Shown here piece after piece: positions 61,482 through 64,000 of a DNA stretch of 64,000 bases; the stretch's first letter is position 1, and each line of letters begins with the position of its first letter. The position numbers were made by a program, and so were the translations under genes. Origin of the DNA: Affinundibacterium macrobrachii (GTDB taxonomy: Bacteria; Pseudomonadota; Gammaproteobacteria; Burkholderiales; Burkholderiaceae_D); the NCBI RefSeq assembly GCF_014652415.1, contig NZ_BMYT01000005.1:1-64000 (forward strand). The letters run 5' to 3'. The notes below the pieces were generated by a model, which worked only from the letters and a program-made list of their open reading frames with translations, ran no database searches and had not been told where the DNA came from.

Positions 61482-62180
61482 ATGTTTCGTGTGATGTTAG
61501 TAGAGGATGATGAGCGCCTCGCCAGTTTAATTATCGAATATCTGCAAGCGTATGAGTTTGCTGTTGACCTAGTGCCACGAGGTGATTTGGCATTGGCGCA
61601 CTTTCAAGCGACGTCACCGGATATGGTGGTATTAGATTTAATGTTGCCCGGCTTGGACGGCATGGTGGTGTGCCGCCAGATTCGCGAAATTAGCCGTGCG
61701 CCGATCTTGATCTTAACAGCCCGTGAAGATTCCTACGACGAAGTCTCTGCATTAGAGCAAGGTGCCGATGATTTTGTCAGTAAACCTGTGCAGCCGCGAA
61801 TTTTATTGGCGCGTTTGCGTGCTTTGGTAAGACGAATTCAGGGTGCAACAAGCTCTAGCAATGCCGTAGATAATGATGGGTTACAGTTTGGTGCCTTGAG
61901 TATTTCTCGTAGTGACCGAGTGGTGCATTGGCGTCAACAAGTCGTCGATTTGTCGAATACAGAATTCAAGCTATTGATGGTGCTGGTTGAGTCACCTGGG
62001 AAAGTCTTATCACGCGACGATATTTTGAAGAAAATGCGTGGTATTGAATTCGATGGACTCGATCGGAGTATTGATAACTTGATTTCACGCTTACGCCGTC
62101 GTTTCGATGATCAAAACTCGGAAAAAATCAAAACCGTGTGGGGCGAAGGTTATTTGTTCTCACCTTCTGCTTGGGAATAA
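61482..62180 (+). CDS. Orphan OmpR-family response regulator (RstA-like)
   Basis: A 232-residue regulator. The receiver has VEDDERLA and phospho-acceptor Asp52 (MVVLDLMLPGLDG). The winged helix has VLSRDDILKKMRGIEFDGLDRSIDNLISRLRRRF, close to RstA. No kinase gene is next to it, since the following genes are convergent, so its partner must lie elsewhere or be PhoR. ATG at 61482 has AAAGGAG at good spacing; the frame opens at 61461. Confidence 0.88.
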   Translation: MFRVMLVEDDERLASLIIEYLQAYEFAVDLVPRGDLALAHFQATSPDMVVLDLMLPGLDGMVVCRQIREISRAPILILTAREDSYDEVSALEQGADDFVSKPVQPRILLARLRALVRRIQGATSSSNAVDNDGLQFGALSISRSDRVVHWRQQVVDLSNTEFKLLMVLVESPGKVLSRDDILKKMRGIEFDGLDRSIDNLISRLRRRFDDQNSEKIKTVWGEGYLFSPSAWE

Positions 62181-62202
62181 ATTTGAATAGCGTTCTGATC
62201 GT

Positions 62203-62958
62203 TTATTCTATCAGAGCGATGATTGCTAAAGGGCTGGTACGTGTATGTATCTGCCCTTTTTCTATTTTGAGGTTGGCTTGCGTGTAGTTCGCAACATTTC
62301 CGGGGGCGCCAAAAATTACATTGCTTGTTTTAAAGTGGGGAGGGCTGTCAGGCCATAAACCAGTATTTTCACTAAGCGCTAACGTTGTACTTTGCGTTAA
62401 ATATTTAAATTCGACAGTCGCGTTAGTATCTTTCTTCGCAAAGGCGAAGCGCACGCCAACACATCGTTTGCCACGAAAATTAGATGGTTCAATATAGGCT
62501 TGGTAAGCAAGTGTTTGTTCGCAAGCGGCACGAAGGTCGGCCAATTCATAAATCCCATCGGCTCTGAGATTAATACTCGTTCTAAAGCGAAATGCTGCTT
62601 GTCCTTCTTTTTGATTAAGGACTAGTTCTGCATTGTCATCGTAGGCTGCCTTTAATAAGGGCAAAGAGGTGCGCCCGAGCGCATCAAGAGGTAAATCCAG
62701 ATGGGTGGATTTTCCTAAAATCCGTAATTTCAGTTGATCGATTGTAAGTGATTTATCTGCTGGAATAATTTGTAATTGGAGCTGGATCAGATTTTTTGCT
62801 TTTCCATATTTCTCAAACCAAAGCATTGATTTATACGCATCGCGGTAACTCATCCATTCAGCGTCTTTCGCACGTATTGGTTCGCCAGCAGACTGCGCTA
62901 ATGCATGCGGTGCAATAGTCAGTGTGATTAGGGCGAATAATGCGTTACAGAGTTTCAC
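62203..62958 (-). CDS. Secreted protein of unknown function
   Basis: A 251-residue protein with a signal peptide (residues 1-21, ending in ALAQ). The mature part is predicted mainly beta, with two cysteines (RAACEQT and GKRCVGV) that could form a disulfide in the periplasm. I do not recognise the family. It lies 50 nt downstream of the MipA/OmpV gene on the same strand, so they may form an operon. A short hairpin near 62190-62218 separates it from the response-regulator gene. Confidence 0.65.
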   Translation of the reverse strand: MKLCNALFALITLTIAPHALAQSAGEPIRAKDAEWMSYRDAYKSMLWFEKYGKAKNLIQLQLQIIPADKSLTIDQLKLRILGKSTHLDLPLDALGRTSLPLLKAAYDDNAELVLNQKEGQAAFRFRTSINLRADGIYELADLRAACEQTLAYQAYIEPSNFRGKRCVGVRFAFAKKDTNATVEFKYLTQSTTLALSENTGLWPDSPPHFKTSNVIFGAPGNVANYTQANLKIEKGQIHTRTSPLAIIALIE

Positions 62959-63008
62959 GGTGAGCTAACTTACTTATAAGTGGTTGAGATAAAAGAGCTT
63001 TGATTCAT

Positions 63009-63869
63009 TCAGAAACGATAAGCAAGTGCGGTTGATACATAGACATTCGTTTTGCGTTCAACTAATGGACTTTTACTGGCGTTTCCAACTAATTGGCTTA
63101 AGCTGAGTTTGGAGGTTACTAACCATGAGGCGTTTAAATTCCAATTCCAAAAAGCTTCTGCATGAATGTTTTTTATTCCTGCGCTGGACTCAAACTGTGG
63201 ATTAATGCTGCGTCCCGCTTCAACTTCGGTGACCCCAAAATAGCTATTGGAATAGGCTTTGTTGACAAGGTTGACACCAACGCCGACGATTAATTGGTGG
63301 TGACGTGCAATATCTTTGAAGTGATATCGAAGGTCAGAACTTAAGCGGATTCCTTGGCGGTTGTTACCTGCGCCAAACACCAGGGTATTGGTGTTGCATA
63401 AGTTCTCGCTGACATGGAAATTGTAGAAGCCGCCTGCCAGCACGCGGGTATGAATATTATCCATGCCCACCAATCGGTTATTTTGTCTAAGGCTTTTTTC
63501 GTCTAAACCTGGACCCACTGCACTCGAGTGACCATAAGCTGGTGATTGAATCGCGTTCGATGTTCCATCGGGTGTGCGACTCGGTTCTAGCATAATGATG
63601 GGACCAAACTCATGACCATACTGATTTGACATGTGCAAGCCAGCACTCATTCCTGCTACAAATAATCCATTACTCCATTGCATTTGTAAGACAGGAACAG
63701 CAACGCGTTTTGTATTCGCAGCGCCTTCATATAAAGGGCGCGATAAAACACCTAAGCCTAAGTACATATCATGACTCCCATCGGGCATCAGGTTCTGTGC
63801 TGGGCTTTGCGCATTTGCTGCCTGGCTCAAAGCACAGGCAGCGATCAAAAAGCTGGTTATTTTCTTCAT
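63009..63869 (-). CDS. MipA/OmpV-family outer-membrane protein
   Basis: A 286-residue precursor with a signal peptide (residues 1-20, ending in ANAQ) and a C-terminal phenylalanine (ALAYRF). The barrel starts with DMYLGLGVLSRPLYEGAANTKRVAVPVLQMQW, which is typical of MipA/OmpV proteins; MipA scaffolds murein enzymes in E. coli. The RR gene may regulate it, as RstA-like regulators often sit near envelope genes, but this is a guess. The last 131 bases of the window hold its promoter region, where nothing specific stood out. Confidence 0.88.
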   Translation of the reverse strand: MKKITSFLIAACALSQAANAQSPAQNLMPDGSHDMYLGLGVLSRPLYEGAANTKRVAVPVLQMQWSNGLFVAGMSAGLHMSNQYGHEFGPIIMLEPSRTPDGTSNAIQSPAYGHSSAVGPGLDEKSLRQNNRLVGMDNIHTRVLAGGFYNFHVSENLCNTNTLVFGAGNNRQGIRLSSDLRYHFKDIARHHQLIVGVGVNLVNKAYSNSYFGVTEVEAGRSINPQFESSAGIKNIHAEAFWNWNLNASWLVTSKLSLSQLVGNASKSPLVERKTNVYVSTALAYRF

Positions 63870-64000
63870 TGTAAATTCTCAAAATTGCAAAAAAAGATGG
63901 GTACCCTTCAGCATTTTACAATTGAGAAATAATTTCAGGGTTGAATTTCAATTTTGATTCATAGAAATGTGGGATTGAAATGCCTTCGACCTAGAGAAAT

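Overview
The window looks like a chromosomal segment of a beta-proteobacterium of the order Burkholderiales, most likely Oxalobacteraceae and possibly Undibacterium-like. The reasons are the gene order rplM-rpsI-argC-(membrane protein)-bactofilin-erpA, a glucokinase/HexR fusion, the tsaE-amiC/queG arrangement, and fairly A+T-rich DNA (hand-counted lines near 45% GC). Nearly all of it is ordinary core genome. I see no prophage, insertion sequence, CRISPR array or rRNA operon. The identification is by eye, without any database search.

Layout. 1-5.1 kb: an OsmC-type protein, ribosomal proteins L13 and S9, arginine biosynthesis (argC), a coiled-coil membrane protein, a bactofilin and the Fe-S carrier ErpA. 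5.2-9.3 kb: glycolate oxidase glcDEF. 9.3-17.5 kb: OmpW, then a starch/maltodextrin-to-glucose-6-phosphate operon on the minus strand (glucokinase, SusA-like GH13 enzyme, alpha-amylase), divergent from a glucokinase-HexR fusion. Two good HexR-type operators and an FNR-type box lie between them. 17.5-24.4 kb: two paralogous small membrane-anchored proteins, a six-TM chemoreceptor with a perfect FNR box upstream, and a large PAS-GGDEF-EAL protein. 24.6-28.9 kb: tRNA-Met, miaA, mutL, dedA and a cysteine-cluster protein. 29-31.7 kb: metNIQ. 31.8-34.8 kb: amiC, tsaE, queG. 34.8-40.5 kb: a DctS/DctR-like two-component pair divergent from the TRAP transporter dctPQM. 40.5-41.2 kb: a 700-base gap that probably encodes a structured RNA. 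41.2-45.1 kb: ogt, xerD, ybaK, plsY, tsaD. 45.2-49.5 kb: a second GGDEF/EAL protein, an orphan small protein, a candidate lone integron-type gene cassette, and marC. 49.6-62.2 kb: a phosphate-starvation block. 62.2-64 kb: two envelope proteins.

The phosphate block is the most coherent functional unit. Perfect or near-perfect Pho boxes sit upstream of an OlsB-like acyltransferase/LpxH-like operon (three half-sites at 11-bp period), upstream of ppk-sixA, and, divergently, upstream of pstS. The pstSCAB-phoU-phoB-phoR genes follow, then an unpaired OmpR-type regulator. This suggests that Pi uptake, polyphosphate synthesis and membrane-lipid remodelling are co-regulated by PhoB.

The strongest candidates for something new are: (i) the GC-rich unknown gene at 48230-48808, which ends in a 118-nt attC-like element and is bounded by repeated GTTAGCA core sites; (ii) the structured, terminator-ended intergenic RNA at about 40944-41192; and (iii) the duplicated 87/90-residue proteins with a near-identical membrane anchor, an internal AKR repeat and conserved promoters. 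FNR-type boxes in front of the chemoreceptor, the glucokinase-HexR fusion and ompW suggest an oxygen-responsive circuit.
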